Positions 21,701-31,116 are shown, counted from the stretch's first letter. The stretch is DNA of 64,000 nt from Lysobacterales bacterium (GCA_022844135.1 JALHMG010000032.1:1-64000), one strand, 5' to 3'. The notes: generated by a model not told the origin, from the letters alone. Translations and numbers: made by a program.

Positions 21701-24700
21701 CCCAAGGTTGCTTCGCCAGCGCACCGGTAGGCACCGAACCCGCCGAGCAATCACACCCAGCTTTCGGGGGGCAATTGATCAGTAGTTCTGGGTTGGTCTA
21801 CAGCTGCCTGGGTTTGGGTGATACTGGCAATGGCGCAGCGGGAGAGCAATGTGCTGCCGTTTGGGGTAATCAGGCATGCCCGGCGGACTTGTTGACGGTG
21901 AATTTGGCGTTGCCGGTCGGGCCAGATCAAGCATCGCCGTTTCGTCCCGCCGTCAATAAGCCGGTCTTTCCCTTTGTTCGACTGCAGGAGGACAAGGCGT
22001 TTGACCTGCGCGATGGTGCATTGGCGTCCAGCACCATCAATGGCTATTGCTACACCGATGGATTCGGCAACCCGACGCAAACCGTCACCGCACATTTTGA
22101 TCGCAATGGTAATGAGGCCGCGCGACAACGGACCTTCAACACGTATATCAATTCGGTGACGGAGGTGCCCGGCACGGAGCCGGTCGTGCAATGGCGGATT
22201 GGCCGGCTTGCCAGCACCGCATCAACAACGCGCCGGCCCAATCCGGCCAACCCGGGGCAGTTCTTGACGCGGAGTCGCAATGCGAACTTTCTGTACGACT
22301 TCACGGCCCCGATGCGGACTGGGCTGTTGATCGGTGAGTCTGCGGAGCCGGGTGCGGGCGAGGCGGCGGCCCCGTTCGTGCGGCAGCGGTATTTCCACGA
22401 TGTGTTCGGCAATCGGACGCTGACCATGACCTGCAGCAACGATGTCCCGCTCACCGACTGCGATGACCCCACTGATGTCAGCAAGGTGCGCATGCAGCCC
22501 GCAGCGGCCGGTCTCGGAAGTCGGGTCCATCGCTACTCGAAGACGCAGTTCGATGCGCGCGGGCGCTACGAGGTCGCCACCCGTTCTCCCTATTTCTCGC
22601 CGACGGCGGTGAACAACCTGGTGGAGCTGACTGATTCTGAAGTGCTGAGTCGCGATGTGTTCGGCCAGCCAACGCATGTCCGCAAGTTGGTCGACCCGAA
22701 CGTCAGCAGCTATGCGGAAAGCAAGTCCGAATACGGCGTGCTGGGCCGACTGTCGCGCACGATGACGGAGACGGCCGAAGGTCTGTTCGGTGTTGAATCG
22801 AACATCCGCTATCGCTGGTGTCCTGGTCGCAATCAGGGCGTGGACGAAGTCGATTGCCCCGCCGATGCGGTGTATCGGCAGGAAACCACGACCACGGAGC
22901 AGCCGACGGTTTGGACGTACTTCGATCCTCTGGCGCGTCCGATCATCGAGGTCAAGCAAAGCTTCAATGACCCCAACGATCCTAAACTTGAACTCCGCGC
23001 AGGCTTTGCGAACAAGCAGCTTGTGGCCACTTGCGTGTATTTCGACAGGCGAGGTCGCGAAGCTCGGCGTTCAGAGCCCTTTTTCCTGACGCGAGCACCC
23101 GTGGCAGGTGCGCCATCCTTCAACAATGGGGCAGACGTGCCGTGTACTGCCGATCGCTTATGGACACTGCGTGATTACGACGCTCTGGATCGGCCGCGTC
23201 GGGTTTCGGAACCGAATGGGGCCTACACCGAGATCAAGATTGGTCGTGCGATTTCAAGCACGGCAGATCCGCTCAGCGAACGGCGCGAGACCTTCCGTGG
23301 GCAAACGAGCACTGACGTTCTGATGGAGACCATCCAAAAGAATCCGATGGGTGAGGTCGTTTCAACGACGGATATGCAGGGCTTAGTCGTTCAGTACTTC
23401 TATGACGCCTACGGCAACCAGTCGCGTGTACTTCGCGATGGAGGTGGCGGCGCGGTAGAGACCATTCATGTGCATGATGCGATGGGGCGAAAGATCACCG
23501 AGACCGATCCAGACAGCGGAGTGTCGACTTTCGCCTACAACGGTGCAGGTGAGGTTATTGAGACTATCGATGCGCGTGGAACAGTTGTTTCCACGGAATA
23601 TGACGCACGAGGGCGCATGTACAAACGCTCGACACGACTGGCACGCTATTCGGTCAGCGGCCAGGTGAATGGCTTGATCAGCGGTACATTGGTCCTACAG
23701 CTCAATGGTGCTGAGAGCATGAGTATTTCTCAATCTGGACCATTTAGTTTTGCCGACGCATTAACAATTAATTCGGATTATTTGGTAACAGTCGCCATCC
23801 AGCCCGCCAATCACGTTTGTGAGGTTGCGAACGGACAAGGGACGGGCATCACTGGGAACGTTAGCAACATCTTGGTCAATTGCACACAAACTCGCTTTCG
23901 CGTGGGTGGCCAGTTGTCAGGTCTCGATAGTGGAAAGAGCCTGGTACTGAGGAATCAAGCTACCAACGAAAGTTTGACTTTAGATGCCAATGGTCCCTTC
24001 AATTTCGTTACCACACAGACCAATGGCTCGACCTATGACGTTACGGTGCAGACACTGCCGAGCGGATCCGCATGTACAGTAGTGAACGGGGTCGGTACCG
24101 TTGGAATGACGGATGTAACCGACATCAGCGTGACTTGCACTACACAGTACACCATCGGCGGCCTGATTTCGGGGCTCGGAACGGGGCTCTCCGTTGTGCT
24201 TCGGAATTCGACAACAAGTGAGGAGCTGACTCGCAACGCAAATGGCGCATTCGTGTTTGCAACGTCTCAGATGGTTGGTTCTACCTACAACGTAGCCGTC
24301 CAGACGCAGCCTTCCACCCAGATCTGCAGTGTGACAAACGGAAGCGGTACGATTGGCACTGCAAACGTGACCAACATCTTGGTCCGTTGTGACACACCCG
24401 GCGTACTTGCCAGCCAACCTGATGCGGGTACGACGTTGGACTTCGGTAGTGTTGTGTACGGGGAGAACCGCGAGCTAACAGTAACTCTGACCAATGACGC
24501 CGCAAATGGTGCTGCTGCGATTGAGATCAGCGCTTGTGAGGTCACCGGTCTCGGCTACACTCGTGCTGATGGTATCGCGCTACCGCGGGCGTTAGACCCA
24601 GGTGCGAACTTAACGTTGATCGCACGGCTCAGTGCAACGGCGTCGCTTTCCAACCCGGTGAATGGTGTGCTGACTTGCAACCACAACTCCGTAGGGGGAG

Positions 24701-24774
24701 GCGGCACTGTAGAATGGCCTTTGACTGGACGTTCCGCACCGCAGCAGGTCTTCGCGAATGGCTTCGAAGATTGA
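18751..24774 (+). CDS. SpvB/TcB-like YD-repeat exoprotein with Ig-like repeats
   Basis: A 2007-residue secreted protein. The ATG at 18751 overlaps the previous stop (ATGA) and opens a clean signal peptide, MKRMHFVFLLVSAAWSVASA; the longer frame from 18691 would bury it. Residues 20-110 match the SpvB/TcaC N terminus (LSYESGSSFGVSGIGWDLQ). Then come at least six FG-GAP/VCBS calcium-type motifs (GDIDADGMQD, DMDGDGRDD, GDFSGDGILD, DADGDGAAD, DFNADGLPD, DLNGDGVSD). A TcB-like middle (YRYAGARVQLGGRGFLGFREV) and YD repeats (YDAYGNQSRV, YNGAGEVIETID) follow. Instead of an Rhs core, three Ig-like repeats of about 85 residues follow (about 1630-1885), then a choice-of-anchor-type domain (LDFGSVVYGENRELTVTLTND) and a terminal FANGFED. 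It is translationally coupled to the gene before. Confidence 0.88.
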   Translation: MKRMHFVFLLVSAAWSVASATSFDSIDRTEVKLEVLPEGNAKLSIALASQNRMEDIVLSYESGSSFGVSGIGWDLQSFSVINRCSGTKEVGGSNPPGSTLSSFDRFCSGSQLRSSAGTPYGDNGAEYRLELDRFTRITSRGGNNSTNPAEYTGPDYFEVHSRDNTTSFYGRTPDSKLERIRCGGTTGVACATVQWALNRTVDNLGNYVDYIYQENPVTIPVQPDGTTIPGTEQVLRRIEYGGRLNLPGQSGATQAHYGQIEFDYITRPANTWRIGWMADSREAQTQELTRIRVSERNNQNQLVQLRSYRMTYIDSNSGSGVRLLSEILECRDESAGTVCLKPTKFTWQLGTNLISTAAAAQVSSNPDFTDYIVDAEVGDIDADGMQDVVYRTVSRKIYVMFSTWVSTGSFQLQRLSQTPLTLPDNTPLDYNLIDMDGDGRDDLVMVSRVGTEDRWVVLRSMGRPLPNGRVFSTSGSQLGNYLAYEDSVVGDFSGDGILDILDVRPNANPAVLGADHRVRKWQRTSKGPELSAEIPVRFDFAAGTPCAAQTAGRICKLEKFDGRYQRFLEDADGDGAADLFAFVRVYQNGTAVGDARFHVMRFAGFENPGTANEIAVFKQLWADTNNSIPPPSASNVRQPPQVADFNADGLPDLLHKVAGASGDWRFVPNTGKGFAENLSLTVPRANPEWDVAYTSVAETNGNGRVELLRMNNFSSTVNEWVPSSTLDANTMRGRLLAGLEIGGGFCPRSLDLPNCSLIIQGGGYFRNYYTDLNGDGVSDMLMVLHGVPRGNGSSQQQVTFALAESRYSPRDVITGVEDAFGAKTTIRYLPLTNRAVYVRDVNSRLDAAPNNDEVNSFGRGSPVLDMLSPMFVVAEITSTAPVFGDRDAVARTRYRYAGARVQLGGRGFLGFREVTAFDENHTVGSSSATASTVMTRTRYRQDFPFVGMPELTERFVRNGGLVLDSSDANNNNLLLACHANSEFSQGCFASAPVGTEPAEQSHPAFGGQLISSSGLVYSCLGLGDTGNGAAGEQCAAVWGNQACPADLLTVNLALPVGPDQASPFRPAVNKPVFPFVRLQEDKAFDLRDGALASSTINGYCYTDGFGNPTQTVTAHFDRNGNEAARQRTFNTYINSVTEVPGTEPVVQWRIGRLASTASTTRRPNPANPGQFLTRSRNANFLYDFTAPMRTGLLIGESAEPGAGEAAAPFVRQRYFHDVFGNRTLTMTCSNDVPLTDCDDPTDVSKVRMQPAAAGLGSRVHRYSKTQFDARGRYEVATRSPYFSPTAVNNLVELTDSEVLSRDVFGQPTHVRKLVDPNVSSYAESKSEYGVLGRLSRTMTETAEGLFGVESNIRYRWCPGRNQGVDEVDCPADAVYRQETTTTEQPTVWTYFDPLARPIIEVKQSFNDPNDPKLELRAGFANKQLVATCVYFDRRGREARRSEPFFLTRAPVAGAPSFNNGADVPCTADRLWTLRDYDALDRPRRVSEPNGAYTEIKIGRAISSTADPLSERRETFRGQTSTDVLMETIQKNPMGEVVSTTDMQGLVVQYFYDAYGNQSRVLRDGGGGAVETIHVHDAMGRKITETDPDSGVSTFAYNGAGEVIETIDARGTVVSTEYDARGRMYKRSTRLARYSVSGQVNGLISGTLVLQLNGAESMSISQSGPFSFADALTINSDYLVTVAIQPANHVCEVANGQGTGITGNVSNILVNCTQTRFRVGGQLSGLDSGKSLVLRNQATNESLTLDANGPFNFVTTQTNGSTYDVTVQTLPSGSACTVVNGVGTVGMTDVTDISVTCTTQYTIGGLISGLGTGLSVVLRNSTTSEELTRNANGAFVFATSQMVGSTYNVAVQTQPSTQICSVTNGSGTIGTANVTNILVRCDTPGVLASQPDAGTTLDFGSVVYGENRELTVTLTNDAANGAAAIEISACEVTGLGYTRADGIALPRALDPGANLTLIARLSATASLSNPVNGVLTCNHNSVGGGGTVEWPLTGRSAPQQVFANGFED

Positions 24775-24840
24775 GGACTTGCGCGGTAATCGGTTGTCTT
24801 GGAAGCACTGTGCCGGTTTCACTACTAGTTGGACCCGGCC

Positions 24841-24906
24841 CAGTCGCACTTGTTGGCAGGCAATGAGGGCTTGCAGTCGCACTTGTTGGCAGGCAATGGG
24901 GGCTTG
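24841..24906. repeat. 33-bp direct duplication in the maeB leader
   Basis: CAGTCGCACTTGTTGGCAGG... (33 bases) is repeated immediately, with a single A/G difference. It lies 52 bases before the maeB start. The two copies could be read in frame as an N-terminal extension (SHLLAGNEGL / SHLLAGNGGL), but family similarity starts only at the later ATG. Confidence 0.85.
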
Positions 24907-24957
24907 AAACTTCGGATGTTATCCTCGCCGTCCATCTTCACGCGCGAGTGTCCGGCC

Positions 24958-27264
24958 ATGTCGATTTCTGAGCAGCTCAAACAGAGCGCGCTTGAGTACC
25001 ACCGCCAGCATCCGCCGGGCAAAATCAAGGTCACGCCAACCAAGGCATTGACCACGCAGCGCGATTTGTCGCTGGCCTATTCGCCAGGGGTTGCTGCGGC
25101 GTGCGAGGCAATCGTCGACGATCCGGAGCAGGCGTCGAGTCTGACCGCGCGCGGCAATCTGGTTGCGGTGATCAGCAATGGAACGGCGGTGTTGGGATTG
25201 GGACCTATCGGCCCGTTGGCAGCTAAGCCGGTCATGGAAGGCAAGGGCGTCCTGTTCCAGAAGTTCGCGGGAATCGACGTGTTCGACATCGAAATCGACG
25301 AGCGCGACCCGGACAAGCTGGTAGACATCATCGCCAGTCTGGAGCCGACGTTCGGCGGCATCAATCTGGAGGACATCAAGGCGCCTGAGTGCTTCATCGT
25401 CGAACGCAAGTTGCGCGAACGCACCAAAATTCCGGTGTTCCATGACGATCAACACGGCACCGCGATCATCGTCGGCGCCGCGGTGGTCAATGCGCTGCAC
25501 GTGATCGGTAAGGACATCGGTACGATCAAGTTGGCGGTGTCGGGTGCCGGCGCGGCGGGCATCGCGTGCCTGGATATGCTCGTGCAGCTCGGCGTCAACA
25601 AAAACAACATCTGGGTCACCGACCGTTGCGGCATGGTTTACCACGGCCGACCGCAGGAAATGGACGCCGACAAACTGCGCTACGCGCGCGACACCGAGCT
25701 GAGAACCCTCGACGACGCGATCGCCGGCGCCGATGTGTTTTTGGGTCTGTCGGCAGCGGGTGTGCTGAAGCCGTCGATGGTCGCCAAGATGGCCGAGCGA
25801 CCAATCATTCTGGCGCTCGCTAATCCAACGCCTGAGATCATGCCGGACGAGGCGCTGGCGGTTCGTCCCGATGCGATCATCGCCACCGGTCGCTCGGATT
25901 TTCCCAATCAAGTCAACAACGCGCTCTGCTTTCCGTACATTTTCCGTGGCGCCCTGGACGTCGGCGCGACGACCATCACGGAACCGATGAAACTGGCGTG
26001 CGTGCACGCCATCGCCAAGCTTGCGCGGGAGGGGGCTTCAGACGTTGCGGCGGCAGCGTACGGCGGGGAAGTCCGCTCGTTCGGCCCTGAATATCTGATT
26101 CCCCAACCCTTCGATCCGCGCTTGCTGGTGCGCCTGGCGCCGGCCGTAGCGGAAGCGGCGATGACGTCGGGAGTGGCGCGTCGGCCGATCGCCGATATGA
26201 ACGCTTACCGGCAGACGCTCACGCAATTCATTTTCCGCACCGGACTGATGATGAAACCGGTGTTCGAGGTTGCGCGGCGCGATCCCAAGCGCGTGTGCTT
26301 TGCTGAGGGCGAAGAAGAAATCGTGCTGCGCAGTGTGCAGACGATTCTCGACGAAGGCTTTGCCAAGCCGATCCTGATTGGCCGTCCAGCGGTGATCGAA
26401 CAACGCATCGCGCGCATGGGATTGAAGCTTCGTCCCGGCGAAGATTTCGAAGTCACGAACATCGATTCTGACCCGCGCTATCAAGAGTATTGGCAGCACT
26501 ACCATCGCATCATGGAGCGCAACGGCGTCACGCCGGCCAACGCGAAAGCCATTGTGCGCTCGCGTTCGAGCGTGATCGGTGCGCTGATGGTCGAGCGCGG
26601 CGAGGCCGATGCGATGATCAGCGGCATCGTCGGTCGCTTTCCGCGCAAACTGCAGTACGCGCAAGAGGTTGTGGGTCTGGAGCCCGGCGTCGACAAACCG
26701 GCAGCCATGAGCGCAATCACCTGCGACGCCGGCACGTTCTTCTTCCTGGATACCTACGTCAGCCACGACCCGACGGCGGAGCAGTTGGCCAAGGCCACGC
26801 AGATGGCCGTCGAGCGCCTTCGAGTCTTCGGCATCAAACCGAAAGTTGCGTTGCTCTCGCATTCGAATTTCGGCAGCGATTGGAGCCCGAGCAGTCGCAA
26901 GATGCAGAAAGTGCTGGCGTTGTTGCGCGATCAATCGCCCGATCTTGAAGTCGAGGGCGAGATGCACGCCGACGCCGCGCTCGATCAAGCCATTCGCGAA
27001 CGCATTTTCCCCAGCTCGCGTTTGCGCGGGCAGGCCAATGTGTTCGTGTTTCCCAACCTCGATGCGGCCAACATCACCTTCAACATGGTGCGCGTGTTGA
27101 CCAATGGTGTGAGCATCGGACCGATCGTGATGGGTCTCAAGAAACCCTGTTATGTGCTCACCAACTCCGCCACAGTGCGGCGCATCGTCAATATGACAGC
27201 GCTGGCGGTCGTCGAGGCGCAAGTGCGGCAGCGGCAGTCGTTGGAGGTTGCGAGCGGGCTTTGA
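24958..27264 (+). CDS. maeB: NADP-dependent malic enzyme, MaeB type (with phosphotransacetylase-like domain)
   Basis: Converts malate to pyruvate and CO2, making NADPH. The 768 residues comprise an N-terminal malic enzyme part (about 1-420). It contains the [15 protein letters not shown] start, the ERDPDKLVD and [14 protein letters not shown] segments, the [15 protein letters not shown] catalytic block and the [15 protein letters not shown]ossmann fold. The C-terminal part (about 430-768) is phosphate-acetyltransferase-like, which in this class is regulatory and responds to acetyl-CoA. I chose the ATG at 24958 because the conserved [13 protein letters not shown] follows directly; the upstream open frame runs through the 33-bp duplication. 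Confidence 0.95.
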   Translation: MSISEQLKQSALEYHRQHPPGKIKVTPTKALTTQRDLSLAYSPGVAAACEAIVDDPEQASSLTARGNLVAVISNGTAVLGLGPIGPLAAKPVMEGKGVLFQKFAGIDVFDIEIDERDPDKLVDIIASLEPTFGGINLEDIKAPECFIVERKLRERTKIPVFHDDQHGTAIIVGAAVVNALHVIGKDIGTIKLAVSGAGAAGIACLDMLVQLGVNKNNIWVTDRCGMVYHGRPQEMDADKLRYARDTELRTLDDAIAGADVFLGLSAAGVLKPSMVAKMAERPIILALANPTPEIMPDEALAVRPDAIIATGRSDFPNQVNNALCFPYIFRGALDVGATTITEPMKLACVHAIAKLAREGASDVAAAAYGGEVRSFGPEYLIPQPFDPRLLVRLAPAVAEAAMTSGVARRPIADMNAYRQTLTQFIFRTGLMMKPVFEVARRDPKRVCFAEGEEEIVLRSVQTILDEGFAKPILIGRPAVIEQRIARMGLKLRPGEDFEVTNIDSDPRYQEYWQHYHRIMERNGVTPANAKAIVRSRSSVIGALMVERGEADAMISGIVGRFPRKLQYAQEVVGLEPGVDKPAAMSAITCDAGTFFFLDTYVSHDPTAEQLAKATQMAVERLRVFGIKPKVALLSHSNFGSDWSPSSRKMQKVLALLRDQSPDLEVEGEMHADAALDQAIRERIFPSSRLRGQANVFVFPNLDAANITFNMVRVLTNGVSIGPIVMGLKKPCYVLTNSATVRRIVNMTALAVVEAQVRQRQSLEVASGL

Positions 27265-27298
27265 AGCGGGTCGGGGCAGGGTTTTTGTTGCGACAGCC

Positions 27299-27326
27299 TG
27301 GAACCAGCAACCAACAACCAGGAACC
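27299..27326 (+). repeat. Heptanucleotide repeat (NNNAACC)4
   Basis: TGGAACC AGCAACC and AACAACC AGGAACC lie in exact seven-base register, ending five bases before the ATG at 27332, so the AGGAA part may double as ribosome binding site. Same pattern as at 9607 (minus strand) and 33039. Confidence 0.75.
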
Positions 27327-27331
27327 AAGCT

Positions 27332-28135
27332 ATGCGCGACCCCTATCCAAGCCGCATCGTCTGCCTCACCGAAGAGCCAACCGAAGTGCTGTATCGCATT
27401 GGCGAGCAGGACCGCATTGTCGGCATTTCCGGATTCACCGTGCGTCCGCCGCAAGCGCGTCGCGAGAAGCCCAAGGTGTCGGCGTTCACGTCAGCCAAGA
27501 TCGACAAGATTCTCGCGCTCAAGCCGGATCTGGCGATCGGGTTCTCGGACATTCAGGCTGATATCGCGCGCGAGTTGATTAAGGCCGGGGTGGAGGTATG
27601 GATCAGCAACCACCGCTCTGTGCAGGGCATTCTCGACTATTGCCTTCGACTGTCGGCGCTGGTTGGCGCGCTGGAGAAGGGCAGAGCGCTGGTCGATGCC
27701 ATGCAACAGTCCATCAATACCGCACTTTCAGCAGCGGCGCAGCTGCCGATGCGGCCGCGGGTGTACGTCGAAGAATGGGACGAGCCGCGCATCACCGGCA
27801 TCCAGTGGGTCTGCGAATTGGTGCGTATCGCTGGCGGCGAGGACATCTTTCCCGAGCGCGCTGCGTGCTCGTTGGCGAGAGATCGGATTCTCGCCAACGA
27901 CGGCGAAATCATTGCGCGCGAGCCGCAACTGATCATCGGCTCCTGGTGCGGCAAGCACTTTCGCCCGGAGCGTGTGATCGAACGCGACGGGTACGCGGCA
28001 ATTCCAGCGGTCCAAAGTTGCGATCTGGTCGAGATCAAAAGCGCGCTGCTGCTGCAGCCGGGGCCCGCAGCGATCCTGGATGCGTTGCCGCAGATTCAGA
28101 ACGCGGTGACGCGCGTTGCGATACGCGCGCCATGA
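27332..28135 (+). CDS. Cobalamin-binding-like protein (BtuF fold, no signal peptide)
   Basis: A 267-residue protein of the periplasmic-binding-protein family 2 type used for cobalamin and siderophores. It shows RIVCLTEEPTEVLYRIGEQDRIVGISG at the start, cut here to residues 6-32, then ILALKPDLAIGFSD and VYVEEWDEPRITG. The N terminus begins directly at the domain with no signal peptide, so it would be cytosolic; this form is often found outside any transporter operon. The ATG at 27332 is preceded by the heptad repeat. Its stop overlaps the next gene's start (ATGA), suggesting co-translation. Confidence 0.8.
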   Translation: MRDPYPSRIVCLTEEPTEVLYRIGEQDRIVGISGFTVRPPQARREKPKVSAFTSAKIDKILALKPDLAIGFSDIQADIARELIKAGVEVWISNHRSVQGILDYCLRLSALVGALEKGRALVDAMQQSINTALSAAAQLPMRPRVYVEEWDEPRITGIQWVCELVRIAGGEDIFPERAACSLARDRILANDGEIIAREPQLIIGSWCGKHFRPERVIERDGYAAIPAVQSCDLVEIKSALLLQPGPAAILDALPQIQNAVTRVAIRAP

Positions 28136-28869
28136 CGCGCTGGACGCTGCTGCCGCCGCGGCACAGCTTCGAGCGCACGCATCCGATCTGGATACGCCAG
28201 CTCAATCGAGCGCAATTGCTGCCGGCGGCAACGCCAGGACTGCATGGCGCGATGCCGTCTCGCTATCCCTACGCGCAATTGCTGTCTGGTCACGAAGGCG
28301 CACTGATCGCCGATATCGTCGTTGCCCGCGCCGATGCCACCGGTGCTCGCGTCATGGAGCTTGGTGTCGACACGCTCGATCCGGTGCGCGCTGCGCAACT
28401 GGAAGCGACCATGACGCCTTGGCTGCCAGCGGGTGTCACCCTGACGCCGATCGTGCCCGGCCGCTGGCTATTGCAAGCGCACGGCCAGTCGTTTCGCGGG
28501 CTGTCTGCCATCGATCCCGAAGGCGTACTCGGCGCCCAACTCGCGCATTGGTTGCCGGCCCATCGTTGGCTTGCGAGCCTGTGCAACGAGCTACAAATGG
28601 CGCTGTCGATGGCGCCCGAGGCCAGCCCGTGGAACATGCTCTGGTGCTGGGGCGATCCGGGCGATGACGCGTCGGAAATTCGGTCAATACAGAGCGACGA
28701 TCCTTTGCTGCGCACAATTCCAATGTCGCCAGCGGCGACGATCGAGGTGATCGATTGGCGCCGTCCGCCGGTCGATGGACGGCTCAAGGCCGGGACATAT
28801 CGCAGCCTCGATGGCCAAGGTTGGCTCGTGGGGCGCCTCAACGCCTGGCGGGCGATGGCTGGCGTTTGA
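28132..28869 (+). CDS. Conserved hypothetical protein (Xanthomonad family sometimes labelled phosphoglycerate mutase)
   Basis: A 245-residue soluble protein starting at the ATG that overlaps the previous stop. The end of the region, NELQMALSMA...WNMLWCWGDPG, resembles the LNEAQ...NSLWFWG segment of an uncharacterised Xanthomonas family often given a phosphoglycerate-mutase-like name. I see no catalytic motif that would justify that name. It is co-translated with the cobalamin-binding-like gene. The 204 bases after its stop hold no gene. Confidence 0.6.
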   Translation: MTRWTLLPPRHSFERTHPIWIRQLNRAQLLPAATPGLHGAMPSRYPYAQLLSGHEGALIADIVVARADATGARVMELGVDTLDPVRAAQLEATMTPWLPAGVTLTPIVPGRWLLQAHGQSFRGLSAIDPEGVLGAQLAHWLPAHRWLASLCNELQMALSMAPEASPWNMLWCWGDPGDDASEIRSIQSDDPLLRTIPMSPAATIEVIDWRRPPVDGRLKAGTYRSLDGQGWLVGRLNAWRAMAGV

Positions 28870-29073
28870 CTTCGACCTCGACGATGGAGATGCGTATCGA
28901 CATCAGCTGTTGTGTTCGTTTTCGCCCGAATTTTTGCCGCCTGAGCTGGATCCATCGACGGACGTACGATCCCAAGGGACCACGCAGCCCAATGTCGCCC
29001 GCGACCCGTCGATGAACGCAACATCCATCCACGCATTGACACCACCGCACTCGATCTTTACGATTCGTCGGCT

Positions 29074-29574
29074 ATGCCAACGTCATTGCCAGAGCGAATA
29101 GATGTGCAGCGCGCGGCGGCGGCGGGGCGGGAGTTTTCTGGGCGGTTTGCGCTGGACAACTGCAAGCGCCTGGCGGGGATGTTGGTCGATACGTCGGGCG
29201 AGGTGAGCTACTCGCTTGCATTCGGTCGCGCGATGACGGGTACACCGAAGGTGCGGGTGGAAGCTGATGTGGAGCTGCCGCTGCTGTGCCAGAGTACGCT
29301 CGAGCGGTTTTTGCATCCGGTGTCGATCCGTAGCGACATCGGCTTTATCTGGCGCGAGGAAGATGAGTCGTCGTTGCCCGCTGGTTTGGAGCCGGCAATG
29401 GTGGGCGAGGACGGAATCGATCCTTTGGCGCTGATCGAAGATGAGTTGATCCTGGCCGTTCCGGTGTTGCCGCGGCGGCCGGATGCGCCGACAATGGAAG
29501 CATCGTATGCGCCGACGGAAGACAAGCCCAATCCGTTCGCGGCGTTGGCAAAAATGAAGCAGCAGGCCGGTTGA
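29074..29574 (+). CDS. yceD: YceD family protein (DUF177)
   Basis: A 166-residue acidic protein of the YceD/DUF177 family, linked in bacteria and plastids to 23S rRNA accumulation or ribosome assembly. It shows LERFLHPVSIRSDI in the middle and the family's C-terminal DPLALIEDELILAVPVLP followed by KPNPFAALAKMK. It lies directly upstream of rpmF, the universal arrangement for this family. Confidence 0.92.
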   Translation: MPTSLPERIDVQRAAAAGREFSGRFALDNCKRLAGMLVDTSGEVSYSLAFGRAMTGTPKVRVEADVELPLLCQSTLERFLHPVSIRSDIGFIWREEDESSLPAGLEPAMVGEDGIDPLALIEDELILAVPVLPRRPDAPTMEASYAPTEDKPNPFAALAKMKQQAG

Positions 29575-29619
29575 GGCCATCGATTTTCACGGAAGATTAG
29601 TCGTTGAAGGAGTTGTACC

Positions 29620-29820
29620 ATGGCCGTTCAAAAGAGCCGCAAAACCCCGTCCAAGCGCGGCATGCGCCGCTCGCACGATGCGCTGAAGGCGCCCACGCTG
29701 GCCACAGACAAGACCAGTGGTGAAGTGCACCTGCGCCACCACGTCACCAAAGACGGTTACTACCGCGGCAAGAAAGTGATCGACTCCAAAGTCGCCGTCG
29801 ACGCTGAAGCTGCAGAGTGA
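29620..29820 (+). CDS. rpmF: Ribosomal protein bL32
   Basis: A 66-residue basic ribosomal protein with the family start [20 protein letters not shown] and the C-terminal [15 protein letters not shown]. It has no zinc cysteines, so it is the zinc-free form. Its stop overlaps the GTG start of fabH (GTGA); plsX, usually between them, is missing. An AAGGAG block precedes the ATG. Confidence 0.98.
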   Translation: MAVQKSRKTPSKRGMRRSHDALKAPTLATDKTSGEVHLRHHVTKDGYYRGKKVIDSKVAVDAEAAE

Positions 29821-30791
29821 GTTCCACGCAGGCTCGCATCATCGGCACGGGCAGCTATCTGCCCGCGCGGATCATGACCAATGCTGAGTTCGAGTCGCGC
29901 ATCGACACCTCCGATGCGTGGATTCGCGAGCGCACCGGGATCGAACAACGGCACGTGGCAGCCGAGGGCGAGACCACCAGCGATCTGGCATTGGTGGCCG
30001 CGCAGCGCGCGCTTGAGGCGGCAGGCGTGGGTGTCAGCGAAGTCGACTTGATCGTGGTGGGCACAACAACGCCGGACATCATCTTCCCGAGCACGGCGTG
30101 CCTGCTTCAGCACAAACTCGGCGCGAAGGATTGCCCAGCGTTTGATGTCAACGCGGCATGCACCGGATTCCTGTATGCGCTGTCGATTGCCGAGAAGTTC
30201 GTGCGCACGGGCGCGGCGCGAACGGCGCTCGTCGTCGGCGCCGAAACGCTGACACGAATGCTCGACTGGAACGATCGCGGCACCTGCGTGCTGTTCGGCG
30301 ATGGCGCTGGCGCGGTGGTGCTGCGCGCCGACTCACAGCTTGGCGTGATCTCCACGCACATTCATGCCGACGGTCAGTACCAGAACCTGCTGTACAACCC
30401 GGTGGGCGTCTCGGCGGGATTCAAAGACGAGCCGAATCATGGCGTGCGTGTGATGATGAGCGGCAACGAGGTCTTTCGAGTTGCGGTGCGCACGCTGTCG
30501 CGCATCGTCGATGAGACGCTGGCGGCCAATCAGCTCAGCAAAGATTCGATCGACTGGCTGGTGCCGCATCAGGCTAACTTGCGCATCATCAGCGCCACAG
30601 CCAAGCATCTCGACATGCCGATGGATCGGGTCATCGTGACGGTAAACAAGCACGGCAATACGTCGTCTGGTTCCGTGCCGCTGGCGCTCGATCACGGCAT
30701 CCGCAGCGGTCTGATCAAGCCGGGTCAACTGCTCTTGCTGGAAGCTTTCGGCGGCGGGTTCACCTGGGGCTCGGCTCTGGTTCGGCTTTAG
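29817..30791 (+). CDS. fabH: 3-oxoacyl-ACP synthase III
   Basis: Condenses acetyl-CoA with malonyl-ACP to start fatty acid synthesis. The 324-residue product has Cys115 in the NAACTGF active-site block, the catalytic His in WLVPHQAN and Asn in [11 protein letters not shown]. It starts at a GTG that overlaps the rpmF stop. The family start [16 protein letters not shown] lies just after it. It heads the fab cluster. Confidence 0.97.
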   Translation: MSSTQARIIGTGSYLPARIMTNAEFESRIDTSDAWIRERTGIEQRHVAAEGETTSDLALVAAQRALEAAGVGVSEVDLIVVGTTTPDIIFPSTACLLQHKLGAKDCPAFDVNAACTGFLYALSIAEKFVRTGAARTALVVGAETLTRMLDWNDRGTCVLFGDGAGAVVLRADSQLGVISTHIHADGQYQNLLYNPVGVSAGFKDEPNHGVRVMMSGNEVFRVAVRTLSRIVDETLAANQLSKDSIDWLVPHQANLRIISATAKHLDMPMDRVIVTVNKHGNTSSGSVPLALDHGIRSGLIKPGQLLLLEAFGGGFTWGSALVRL

Positions 30792-30813
30792 TCGACCGCA
30801 AAGCGCTCTGCAG

Positions 30814-31116
30814 CTACGTGCCGCGGGCGGGCGATGGAGCGAGGAGCCCGGCCAACGCTCCGACTGCGGCGGATCCCAGAGCAACCAGAAGCTCGGGCAC
30901 ATCTTTGGTCATGGACGTTAGCAAGATTCCGCCGATAACGGCGAGCACTACCGTTAGCCCAAGCGCGATTACGACGATGCGATAAATCCAAACGTCGGAT
31001 TGTAAGGGCGCAGCCAAGCCAGCCAGCGTCTCGGCGGGCTTCTCGCTGATTCGCCGGGCCAGTTCGGGGTCTCCCGCCACTTTGATGGCCAACTCGTCGA
31101 CCGATTGAATCTTCAT
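30814..31116 (-). CDS. Small two-helix membrane protein between fabH and fabD
   Basis: A 100-residue protein read against the fab operon. Residues about 43-68 (IYRIVVIALGLTVVLAVIGGILL) and 76-93 (LLVALGSAAVGALAGLLA) are hydrophobic helices, preceded by a charged cytosolic N terminus. A strong GGAGGGGA ribosome binding site lies about eight bases before the ATG, which argues that it is real. I recognise no family. It ends 23 bases from the fabH stop, so the two are convergent, and it breaks the normal fabH-fabD continuity. Confidence 0.65.
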   Translation of the reverse strand: MKIQSVDELAIKVAGDPELARRISEKPAETLAGLAAPLQSDVWIYRIVVIALGLTVVLAVIGGILLTSMTKDVPELLVALGSAAVGALAGLLAPSPARGT

